Part shown: positions 56,277-64,000 of the stretch, in pieces
How the letters are laid out: each line of letters opens with the position of its first letter
How positions within the stretch are numbered: the stretch's first letter is position 1
Origin: Leptospiraceae bacterium
GTDB lineage: Bacteria > Spirochaetota > Leptospiria > Leptospirales > Leptospiraceae
DNA: 64,000 nt
Assembly: GCA_024233865.1 (NCBI GenBank)
Contig: JACKPA010000017.1
Coordinates: 62,001 to 126,000 of the forward strand
Direction of reading: 5' to 3'
Position numbers and translations under genes: made by a program
The notes under the pieces: model-generated
Databases searched by the model: none
Told to the model about the DNA's origin: nothing
What the model saw: the letters and a program-made list of their open reading frames with translations, nothing else

Positions 56277-57983
56277 ATGAAAGACTTTAAAATTAAAACA
56301 AAATTGATCATTGGGTTTGCGATTCTTTTCTTTTTGTTTTGTATCATTAGTATCTTCCAAATCATATCTTTAAATAAATCCAAAGAACTAACCATCAAAA
56401 TGTACAACCACCCTTTTGCCGTCAGCAATTCTGTAAGAGACGTGGAATTGGGAATGGTAAAGATCCATAGGGAGATGAAGGATGTTTTGGCATCCAAATC
56501 TATAGACAAAATTGATAATCATATAGTAAACATAGACCAATACGAAAAAGAAGTTTTTAAATCCTTTGAAAGGATATATGATCGATTTTTAGGGGAGAAG
56601 AAAATGGTTGATGATGCTTTCAACTCCTTTAAAGGCTGGAAAGCCATTCGAGATGAAGTGATTGAACATTCTAAACAAGGAAATTCAGAAAAAGCAAACC
56701 AGATTATTCAAGAAAAAGGCTTGGAGCACGTACAAGGTATTACGCGCTATCTGAAAAAGTTAAGCGATTTTGCTCAAAATAAAGCCATTGAGTTTTTTAA
56801 CAATGCAAATTCGGTCAACAATGCCAATTCTATTCTTTCGCTAATTGGAATCATCATTGTAATCATCATTATCGTGGCGGTATCTTCTTCTATTATAATA
56901 TTACTAGAAAAAAGGTTTCAAACCATTACGAACATTTTAAAAGACATTGGAGAAGGAGATGGTGATCTTACCAAAAGGGTTTCTATAGACTCGAAAGATG
57001 AGATTGGTGTTTTCTCAAAATATATAGATATTTTTATTGAAGATGTGAATAGATTGGTTGGTAGTGTAAAGTCTAATGCGGATACTTTTTCAAGCTCTTC
57101 GCAAGAAATTTGCCAAGTACTCGAAGATTCAAACAAAGGACTTGCCAATGTGGTCAATGAACTTTTACTTATTACTACAAACATCAACAATAGCACCGAT
57201 ACTATTAAAAATACCAATTCGATAGTAAATAGCTTATCCGAAAAATCATATAATATTAAAGAAAAAGCACGAACAGCTCAAACAAGTGGTGAGGACATTC
57301 AAAAGTCAGCCAACAGAGGTTCCAAAAACGTAGAAGATTTTACCAAAATTATATCAGAAATCAGCGTCTCAACTGATCATGTGTACAATACAATTCGAGA
57401 ACTTGTTTTAAAATCAAATGAAATAGGTGAAATTATTACCATTATTCGAGGTATAGCAGGACAAACAAACTTACTTGCTTTGAATGCAGAAATAGAGGCA
57501 GAGCGAGCAGGAGAGCACGGGAAAGGTTTTGCAGTAGTTGCAACCGAAGTGAGAAAGTTGGCTGATGAGTCGAGTAGGTCAGTAAATAAGATATATGAAT
57601 TGATTCGTGAAATCCAAGCAAAAGCAACTGATTCTGATAAATCGATCAGCTATAGCCAAAAGCTCGTCCAAGAAGGGGTGAAAAAAACGGATGTAACAAA
57701 TCAACAATTCCAAATGATACAATTAGAAATAAACAAAATCGTTTCAATAATCAATGATATTACAAAAGAGTCAAAAGAGCAATTTGTATTGAATGATGAA
57801 ATTTCAAAATCAATGTCCGATATGCTTAGCATGAGCAAAAGTAATTCAGAATCCATTAATGAAATTAATACCGTAATAGAGAAACAAGCTTCCTCATTTG
57901 AGGAAATAGAAGCAAGTGTTCAAGAACTCAATAACCTGGCTACAATCTTAAAAGAAGATACGGAGAATTATAAAGTAGTATAA
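56277..57983 (+). CDS. Methyl-accepting chemotaxis-type receptor
   Basis: 568 residues. TM1 near 5-27 ([17 protein letters not shown]), a four-helix periplasmic sensor of about 150 residues, TM2 near 182-205 ([26 protein letters not shown]), HAMP about 206-260, then a signalling domain to the end. The hairpin tip has [19 protein letters not shown], where canonical receptors read LNAAIEAARAGE. The methylation region lies on either side. No CheA or CheW lies in the window, and the next two genes are soluble histidine kinases 2 bp apart, which suggests the receptor may signal through them. Confidence 0.9.
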   Translation: MKDFKIKTKLIIGFAILFFLFCIISIFQIISLNKSKELTIKMYNHPFAVSNSVRDVELGMVKIHREMKDVLASKSIDKIDNHIVNIDQYEKEVFKSFERIYDRFLGEKKMVDDAFNSFKGWKAIRDEVIEHSKQGNSEKANQIIQEKGLEHVQGITRYLKKLSDFAQNKAIEFFNNANSVNNANSILSLIGIIIVIIIIVAVSSSIIILLEKRFQTITNILKDIGEGDGDLTKRVSIDSKDEIGVFSKYIDIFIEDVNRLVGSVKSNADTFSSSSQEICQVLEDSNKGLANVVNELLLITTNINNSTDTIKNTNSIVNSLSEKSYNIKEKARTAQTSGEDIQKSANRGSKNVEDFTKIISEISVSTDHVYNTIRELVLKSNEIGEIITIIRGIAGQTNLLALNAEIEAERAGEHGKGFAVVATEVRKLADESSRSVNKIYELIREIQAKATDSDKSISYSQKLVQEGVKKTDVTNQQFQMIQLEINKIVSIINDITKESKEQFVLNDEISKSMSDMLSMSKSNSESINEINTVIEKQASSFEEIEASVQELNNLATILKEDTENYKVV

Positions 57984-57985
57984 CG

Positions 57986-60097
57986 ATGAATGATGATACT
58001 ACTCATTCGGAGATTCAACTCTTAAAGGCTGAAAATCAAAAACTCAGCCTTCTATTAAATAATGCCGAGCAAGCACTCAAAGAAAGCGAAAGAAAATACT
58101 ACAGTCTGTTTAGAACGAATATATACCAGATGGAATTGCAAAAACTCCTGACATTTATATCTGCTGATTTTGTAAATGTAAATTCCGTAAATATAAATTC
58201 AAAAATAAACAGAATGTTACAACAGATTGGAAATTTTTTCAGAGTAGATCGTTCCAGATTATTCTTCTTTTCGGAAGACAAGACAACAATGTCTGCTACT
58301 AACGAGTGGGTCGCTGAAGGAATTGAGTCTATGATAAATTCTCAACAAAACATACCAATGGAAGCTATTCCCTGGTGGAAACAAAAGTTACTCAATCATG
58401 AGATAGTTATCATAAACGATGTCGAAAACATGCCCTCAGAAGCCAGTTTGGATAAACAACACTTTTTAGAACTACATCTACGATCCTTAGTTTCCGTTCC
58501 TGTCATTACTCCAGAAGGAGTTATTGGCTCTTACGGTTTAAGTAGAGTAAAATCCCAAAAGGACTGGAACGAAATTCATACCAGCACACTAAAAATGTTG
58601 GCAAATATACTTGCTAAAGCATTTATTAGCGTTTCTGCAGAGAAACTCATCCTTGAATCTAAGCAACAAACTGAAATAGCAAACCAAGCCAAATCTACAT
58701 TCCTTGCCAACATGAGCCACGAAATCCGGACACCTATGAATTCCATCCTCGGTTTTAGTGAAGTATTGCTTAATACATCCACCGATCCGAATCAAAAAAG
58801 CTACCTAAAAAGCATTCTCGATAGCGGAAAAACACTCCTTGCTCTCATCAATGACATTCTTGACATATCAAAAATCGAAGCCGGAAAAATCGAAATTTCA
58901 CCCGATCCAACGGATTTGCGGGTTATGATAGGCGACATTGAACAGATATTTTGGCAAAAGCTCAAAGAAAAGGGGCTTGAGTTCTCAATTCAAATTGATC
59001 CGGATTTTCCCAAAACCATAGTGATCGATGAAATAAGGCTCAGGCAGATTCTATTGAATTTGGTAGGAAACGCCGTAAAATTTACAGACCAGGGTTATAT
59101 AAAAACGGAAGTCAACTTGCAAAATACCCGAAATTCTTTGGTCGATTTTGAAATAGCTGTAAGTGATACGGGAATTGGCATACCGGAAAGTGAACATGGG
59201 AGAATTTTTGAGTCATTTACCCAACAGAAAGGTCATGACACAAAAAAATATGGTGGTACTGGTTTGGGGCTTGCGATTTGCAAACGATTGTGTGATCTGA
59301 TGAATGTTAAAATGAGCCTCAAAAGTAAGTCGGGACTCGGGAGTAGGTTTTCTCTGGTATTTACCAATGTCCCCTATTCTGACAAAGAAAATCAAGAACA
59401 TAACTTTCACCTCTGGGATATAGAGAATATAAACTTTCAAAATTCCAAGATTCTTGTTGTGGACGATATAGCAGATAACAGAAAATTGGTATTTATCTAC
59501 CTGAAACCATACCAACTAGAGTTTTTTGAGGCAGAAGACGGAGAAAAAGCTGTGGAAATGGCAAAGAATTATTCACCTGATCTCATCCTTATGGATATTC
59601 GTATGCCAATTGCAAACGGGTATGAAGCTACGGAAAGGATTAAAAATGACCCTAAGACGGCTTCTATTCCTGTAATTGCTCTCACGGCGTCTGCCAGGCA
59701 AATTGAAACAGAAAAAGCCAGGCAACTCTTTGACGGTTTTTTGCTCAAACCAATTCAAAAAGAAACTTTAGTAAGCGAGCTAAAGAAACATCTGCCTTAC
59801 CAAAATTCTCAGTTTGTAGAATCTAAATCCTACACAGAAACAGAGAGTTTTAACATAAACTCTGAATTAAAAGAATCACTTCGGAAAGAATTTTCCAATA
59901 AAATTACACGTTCGTCTGGTGTAGTATTTTTAGACGAAGTAAGAGAACTCGTAATTGGCATCAAAGACTTTGCAAATGAACACAAACTAGGTGAATTAAG
60001 GAAAATAGCGGATGATTTGGAATGTTCGGTAACAGATTTTGATTATGATAAAATTCGGAAAGATTTGAATTCTATAAAAAAAATGTTCGAGGAATAA
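57986..60097 (+). CDS. GAF-domain hybrid histidine kinase with receiver
   Basis: 703 residues, cytoplasmic. An N-terminal coiled coil (about 5-40, LKAENQKLSLLLNNAEQALK) precedes a GAF domain (50-215). The DHp helix has FLANMSHEIRTPMNSILG and the ATPase NLVGNAVKFTDQG, DTGIGIPESE and GTGLGLAICKRL. A C-terminal receiver has its acceptor in LILMDIRMPIANG. A helical tail of about 90 residues follows it and might be an Hpt-like relay, but no clear acceptor His is visible. It starts 2 bp after the chemoreceptor stop, and the next kinase starts 1 bp after its stop. Confidence 0.92.
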   Translation: MNDDTTHSEIQLLKAENQKLSLLLNNAEQALKESERKYYSLFRTNIYQMELQKLLTFISADFVNVNSVNINSKINRMLQQIGNFFRVDRSRLFFFSEDKTTMSATNEWVAEGIESMINSQQNIPMEAIPWWKQKLLNHEIVIINDVENMPSEASLDKQHFLELHLRSLVSVPVITPEGVIGSYGLSRVKSQKDWNEIHTSTLKMLANILAKAFISVSAEKLILESKQQTEIANQAKSTFLANMSHEIRTPMNSILGFSEVLLNTSTDPNQKSYLKSILDSGKTLLALINDILDISKIEAGKIEISPDPTDLRVMIGDIEQIFWQKLKEKGLEFSIQIDPDFPKTIVIDEIRLRQILLNLVGNAVKFTDQGYIKTEVNLQNTRNSLVDFEIAVSDTGIGIPESEHGRIFESFTQQKGHDTKKYGGTGLGLAICKRLCDLMNVKMSLKSKSGLGSRFSLVFTNVPYSDKENQEHNFHLWDIENINFQNSKILVVDDIADNRKLVFIYLKPYQLEFFEAEDGEKAVEMAKNYSPDLILMDIRMPIANGYEATERIKNDPKTASIPVIALTASARQIETEKARQLFDGFLLKPIQKETLVSELKKHLPYQNSQFVESKSYTETESFNINSELKESLRKEFSNKITRSSGVVFLDEVRELVIGIKDFANEHKLGELRKIADDLECSVTDFDYDKIRKDLNSIKKMFEE

Positions 60098-60098
60098 A

Positions 60099-61217
60099 AT
60101 GGAAACAGAAAAAGAAACAATCCTAATTGTGGATGATCAACCGTACAACCTAAAGTTAATTTCCACGTATTTGAGTAAAAAATACAAAGTTGCCATAGCG
60201 AACAATGGAGAAAATGCTCTAGAAGTATTAAAGAACATAACACCAGATCTCATTTTATTGGATGTTCTTATGCCGGGAATGAATGGACTTGAAGTATGCA
60301 AAAAAATTAAAGACAATACAAAAACAAAAGACGTTCCCATCATTTTTTTAACTGCTCAAAATGATCCCGAATTTGTCGTGAATGGCTTTACAAACGGAGC
60401 TGTTGACTACATCACCAAACCTTTTAATCCGAGTGAAGTCTTTGTCAGAATTAGTAGCCAACTCGAGTTAAAAAGAGCAAAAGCAGAACTCCAAGAGGCA
60501 AATTCTAAGTTTGATGCTCTAAACAAACAAAAAGACAAACTCTTTTCTATCATTTCACATGATTTGAAAGGACCTTTTGCGGGGATTATCGGTTTATGTA
60601 GATCTCTTATTCGAGATATAGAGAGCGGAGAAGCATCTATAGATAAAAATACGGTTCTTCCACCCTTAAGTCTCATGCTCCAATCCGGAGAATCAGCTTA
60701 TAAACTTTTGGAAAATCTTTTAACATGGTCAAAAACGCTAAGCGATAGGTACGAACTTTCGCTAACCAATGTTCCGATAAAAAATCTGACTCTACAAAGT
60801 ATTGAACTTCACCGAAGCTATGCTACCAAAAAAGATATAACAATTAAAAATGATGTGAATAAAGAAATAGTGGTTTTGGCAGACTTATATATGATAAATA
60901 CCGTAATCCGGAATTTGATTGCAAATGCTATCAAGTTTACCTACCCAAACGGAATCATCACAATCCAGGCAAACGTACAAGAAGAATTTGTCGCGATTTC
61001 CGTAAAAGATACCGGTGTTGGGATTGATCAAGAAAAAATAGGTAAGTTGTTTAATATAGGTGGAATAGTGGCAACCAAAGGAACTGACGAGGAAAAAGGA
61101 ACAGGTTTGGGTTTGTTTATATGCAAAGAATTTGTTGAAAAAAACGGAGGAAAAATTGAGGTGGAAAGTGAATTGGGAAAAGGGAGCACATTTACAGTGG
61201 TTTTGCCAAAAGCCTAA
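60099..61217 (+). CDS. Receiver-histidine kinase fusion
   Basis: 372 residues. The receiver (1-125) has VDDQ and the acceptor in LILLDVLMPGMNG. A short coiled-coil links to the DHp helix FSIISHDLKGPFAGIIGL, with the acceptor His. The ATPase domain has NLIANAIKFTYPN, DTGVGIDQEK and GTGLGLFICKEF. This receiver-first layout suits a relay that is phosphorylated by the upstream hybrid kinase and in turn phosphorylates another protein. It is the last gene of the acyltransferase-chemoreceptor-kinase cluster. Confidence 0.92.
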   Translation: METEKETILIVDDQPYNLKLISTYLSKKYKVAIANNGENALEVLKNITPDLILLDVLMPGMNGLEVCKKIKDNTKTKDVPIIFLTAQNDPEFVVNGFTNGAVDYITKPFNPSEVFVRISSQLELKRAKAELQEANSKFDALNKQKDKLFSIISHDLKGPFAGIIGLCRSLIRDIESGEASIDKNTVLPPLSLMLQSGESAYKLLENLLTWSKTLSDRYELSLTNVPIKNLTLQSIELHRSYATKKDITIKNDVNKEIVVLADLYMINTVIRNLIANAIKFTYPNGIITIQANVQEEFVAISVKDTGVGIDQEKIGKLFNIGGIVATKGTDEEKGTGLGLFICKEFVEKNGGKIEVESELGKGSTFTVVLPKA

Positions 61218-61281
61218 AAGTACCACCGCCTAAATTTGTTTTTAATAATTTTTCATTTAAGGGTATCATCAAATACTCACG

Positions 61282-62031
61282 TTACTTAATCTCTTTAATT
61301 TTTTTTGCCAAATAGTTTATCAGACAGCAATCCTTTTTTAAAGTCCATGTTTTGTAATCGCTTCCAATGGAAACCAATGAAAATCCGGTTTTCTGAAGGA
61401 TTTTTAAAATGATGCTATGAGGGTGAAACTTTTGGTAATGAGTTTCTCTATATTTTTGGATTTTTAAGTCTTTAAAAATAGAGAATATTAGCGTAGAAGT
61501 TATAACCTTTCTTTTTTGATTGTAAGTATTTCTCCAAGTAAGCTTGACGCTATCTATGTTATAAAAGAGTTGCTTTTTATGAAAGTTGTGAATTAAATTG
61601 TATTCGCTGCTTAAATCAAAAAAATAATAGCCACCTAATTCCATGTTTTTGTTTACCGTTTGAAAGTGGGTTATAAGTTTTTCCGGCTGCAAAATATAAT
61701 TCAAGGTATCATGCGTGGAAACAACTAAAGGAAATTTTTCTTTTAGGCTAAAATAAATTATATCGCCTTGGATATACTGTATTTTGGGATATTTTTTTTT
61801 AGCCGTTTCTAGCATTTGTAGAGATGAATCAATACCTACTTTTGTGTTAATGGAAGATGGAAAATGACTTAAAAGTGTACCGGATCCACAACCAAGGTCT
61901 AAAATCTTATCAGGGAGTTTGTTTTCTTTCCAAGATCCAATTATAAAATTAGCCCATTCTTGAAAATCTACATGGTCCATTACTTCATCGTAAACACTAG
62001 AAAATTTGGAGTATGGCGTTGTTTCTATCAT
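61282..62031 (-). CDS. SAM-dependent methyltransferase
   Basis: 249 residues, class I fold. Motif I is LDLGCGSGTLLSHF near residue 42, followed by GIDSSLQMLETAKKKY and the STHDTLNYIL region. Family members of this size methylate diverse small molecules; no substrate can be inferred. It stands alone between the kinase cluster and the adenylate cyclase. Confidence 0.87.
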   Translation of the reverse strand: MIETTPYSKFSSVYDEVMDHVDFQEWANFIIGSWKENKLPDKILDLGCGSGTLLSHFPSSINTKVGIDSSLQMLETAKKKYPKIQYIQGDIIYFSLKEKFPLVVSTHDTLNYILQPEKLITHFQTVNKNMELGGYYFFDLSSEYNLIHNFHKKQLFYNIDSVKLTWRNTYNQKRKVITSTLIFSIFKDLKIQKYRETHYQKFHPHSIILKILQKTGFSLVSIGSDYKTWTLKKDCCLINYLAKKIKEIK

Positions 62032-62189
62032 AATCTAAAAAAAGTTAGTTTAGACATTACAAAAATTTGGATGGATTGCATCAAACAAAAAATTGTATCA
62101 AGAAAATACCATGAAAAAAGTTGTTTGTTTTTCCTTGTGGATTGGTAAAAATAAATAAACCGAAAATTAAGGAAAGGAAATAGTAACAA

Positions 62190-63716
62190 ATGATAAAAAA
62201 ATTATATTTATTATTTATAATTTGGCCTATGATCGGAAATATACTTATTACGTTCTGGGTAATTACAATTTCTCCTTTAGTGTTTTCTTTAAAAATTAAC
62301 ATTCAATACCTTGAAAGCCTATCGAAAATATATCTTTCAAATATATTGATTGCTTATATATTTATGCTTTCATTTATTTTTTTTTATATAAAACCTATAT
62401 TGGATTATTTAAAAACTAATAACAGACTGGAATCTATTTCAATAGAAAATAAAACGAGAATCTTGAATGCTCCAATCCTATTAAGCACAATGACATTTGG
62501 TGCATGGATTTTTGCAGGGGTTATGGGAGATATAAATCATTATTTTTATTTTAATAAAATAACACAAGAGTCTTTTATAGGAGTTGCAAAAGGATTAGTA
62601 TTTAATATCTTCAATGCATCCCTAGCTTTTGTAATTTATTTTTATACGTTTGAATATGGAAATGGGCGTTGGATTATCCCATTTTTCTTTCCAAATAATA
62701 TTTTATCCATTTATAAAAAAACATTTCGTTTTACAATAATGAAAAGGTTTAGGTTGTATTATAGTGCTATTAGTGTTTATCCTTTATTATTAATTCTTAC
62801 TGGAGTATTACGATTAAAAAGAGAGTTTGCACCTAATGAAATTGATTCAATATTAAATTCAATTTTACTCATAATCATATTTTTTTTAGTAGTGGGTTTA
62901 CTCGTTACTTATTTAATTACTATTGTATTTCAAAAACCATTAATGGCAATGAAAGATGCTACGCGTAAAATCGCTGAGTCAAATTTCAATAAACCTTTAG
63001 AGGTTGTTTCTAATGATGAATTGGGAAGATTGGGAGAAGCTATAAATAAAATGGCTTCAGAAATAAAAGAAAAAGAATTTATTAAAGATACCTTCGGCAA
63101 ACTCGTAGACCCAGAGGTTAGAGATTATCTATTAAAAGGTAATATGAATAGAGGAGGGGAGTTAAAAGAGGTCAGTATTCTTTTTAGTGATATTCGAGGA
63201 TTTACTACAATTTCAGAAAATCTTGCACCAGATAGGGTTGTTGAAATATTAAATTTGTATTTTGATAGAATGAGCAATTGTGTATCACACAATAAAGGAT
63301 TTGTAAATAAATTTATAGGAGATGCCATAATGGCCGTATTCGGAGCTCCTATAGAACAAAAAAATCATGCATCTTTATCGATTCAGACCGCAATCGATAT
63401 GAAAAGAGAACTTTTAGAAATTAATAAGGAATTAGAAGATTTAAATTTGCCAAAATTAAAAATCGGAATGGGAATTCACTCTGGAACTGTGTTAGCGGGA
63501 AATATAGGTTCTATTAATAGGATGGAATATACTGTCATCGGTGATACAGTAAATCTTGCTTCCAGATTGGAATCAATGTGCAAGGAATTGGAAACGGATT
63601 TATTATTTTCTGAAGAAACATTCATGCTTTTAAATAATAATTTTAAGGTTCAAAAAAAAGGTGTATTTACTGTTCGAGGTAGAACTAAACCAACCAATTT
63701 ATATACAATAACGTGA
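62190..63716 (+). CDS. Class III adenylate/guanylate cyclase with six-helix membrane domain and HAMP
   Basis: 508 residues. About six membrane helices (for example LLFIIWPMIGNILITFWVITI and LNSILLIIIFFLVVGLLVTYL) are followed by a HAMP domain (about 250-300) and a cyclase domain. Metal-binding Asp are in SILFSDIRGFTTIS and KFIGDAIMAVFG. The nucleotide end reads SINRMEYTVIGDTVNLASRLE, with the catalytic Asn and Arg. Where the cyclase at 13595 has a Lys four residues before the Tyr, this one has Asn, so nucleotide preference may differ. AGGAAAGG lies about 11 nt before the ATG. Stands alone. Confidence 0.88.
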   Translation: MIKKLYLLFIIWPMIGNILITFWVITISPLVFSLKINIQYLESLSKIYLSNILIAYIFMLSFIFFYIKPILDYLKTNNRLESISIENKTRILNAPILLSTMTFGAWIFAGVMGDINHYFYFNKITQESFIGVAKGLVFNIFNASLAFVIYFYTFEYGNGRWIIPFFFPNNILSIYKKTFRFTIMKRFRLYYSAISVYPLLLILTGVLRLKREFAPNEIDSILNSILLIIIFFLVVGLLVTYLITIVFQKPLMAMKDATRKIAESNFNKPLEVVSNDELGRLGEAINKMASEIKEKEFIKDTFGKLVDPEVRDYLLKGNMNRGGELKEVSILFSDIRGFTTISENLAPDRVVEILNLYFDRMSNCVSHNKGFVNKFIGDAIMAVFGAPIEQKNHASLSIQTAIDMKRELLEINKELEDLNLPKLKIGMGIHSGTVLAGNIGSINRMEYTVIGDTVNLASRLESMCKELETDLLFSEETFMLLNNNFKVQKKGVFTVRGRTKPTNLYTIT

Positions 63717-63848
63717 GTTTTGGATAAGAAAAAAAGAAACGATTTTTTTAGAAAGCGTTATAAGTTGAACATTATTGGCTTGTCTCTTAGACATTTAAAA
63801 AAATATTAGAGAATTGTTTAATATTACTAAAAAACAAAATATAAATAT

Positions 63849-64000
63849 ATGAAAGCATCTAATTATATACTCCCTACAACCAAAGAAAATCCAAGCGACG
63901 CAGTTATTGCCTCTCACAGATTAATGATTCGAGCCGGACTTGTTAGAAAGTCGGCTGCCGGACTCTACCATTATTTACCCATGGGTCTAAGAATTCTAAA
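63849..64000 (+). CDS. proS: Prolyl-tRNA synthetase, N-terminal fragment (cut by window edge)
   Basis: The first 50 codons are in the window. [35 protein letters not shown] and PMGLRIL match the N-terminus of the bacterial class II enzyme, which charges proline to tRNA-Pro. The gene runs past position 64000. The start is the ATG at 63849; no ribosome site is clear in the AT-rich leader. Confidence 0.93.
   Translation, partial: MKASNYILPTTKENPSDAVIASHRLMIRAGLVRKSAAGLYHYLPMGLRIL

Overview
The window is AT-rich, gene-dense bacterial DNA that most resembles a spirochaete of the order Leptospirales (Leptospira or a close relative). This is an inference from gene content. The supporting genes are LpxD (a Gram-negative lipid A enzyme), an xerC-hslV-hslU string, fliS, a spirochaete-style lipobox, class III adenylate cyclases, a receiver-PP2C phosphatase and an unusually dense set of two-component proteins. 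I saw no rRNA, tRNA, CRISPR array, insertion sequence or phage module.

Layout. 1-4477 (minus): lpxD, an ECF sigma factor overlapping a one-helix putative anti-sigma factor, then a long membrane protein cut by the left edge. 4592-8784: malQ and a VOC protein (minus), then thrB and a metallophosphoesterase (plus). 8885-11737 (minus): a membrane-associated long-chain acyl-CoA synthetase, a small VOC-like protein and a secreted Lys/Ala repeat protein. 12092-21490 (plus): a FadL-type outer-membrane protein, a six-helix adenylate cyclase, a ferritin-like diiron protein overlapping uppS, an AAA ATPase carrying a PD-(D/E)xK nuclease domain, a phytoene-desaturase-like oxidoreductase behind a palindromic operator, and a PAS histidine kinase. 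21507-24849 (minus): a receiver-PP2C phosphatase and an LptF/LptG permease. 25047-29363 (plus): a WG-repeat protein, a KamA-type aminomutase overlapping an ATP-grasp ligase, and a small protein overlapping radC.

29366-40833 (minus) is one long co-directional run: cheR-cheD-cheB, a receiver-kinase, a Cache/PAS kinase, an inositol monophosphatase, xerC, hslV-hslU, and a DUF5674-like gene overlapping a small helical protein. 40974-44103: a GHKL-HDOD fusion protein, YggT and an atypical receiver-GHKL protein. 44393-47920 (plus): a probable four-gene operon of a FliL-like exported protein, an unknown protein, a GH3-family enzyme and a STAS protein. 48122-50569 (minus): fliS, a small coiled-coil protein, a J-domain protein and a lipoprotein apyrase. 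50680-53048 (plus): purN, a DUF1569-like gene and the paralogue of the atypical receiver-GHKL protein, ending at a palindromic repeat element. 53168-54919 (minus): a Rieske-cytochrome P450 fusion. 55083-61217 (plus): a stand-alone acyltransferase, a chemoreceptor and two histidine kinases, tightly spaced. The window ends with a methyltransferase, a second adenylate cyclase and the first 50 codons of proS.

The most unusual items are the Rieske-P450 fusion beside a FAS-type acyltransferase that leads into a chemoreceptor/kinase cluster; a pair of receiver-GHKL proteins with no recognisable phospho-acceptor histidine; the FliL-like/GH3/STAS operon; a eukaryote-like apyrase lipoprotein in the fliS operon; and the KamA/ATP-grasp pair.
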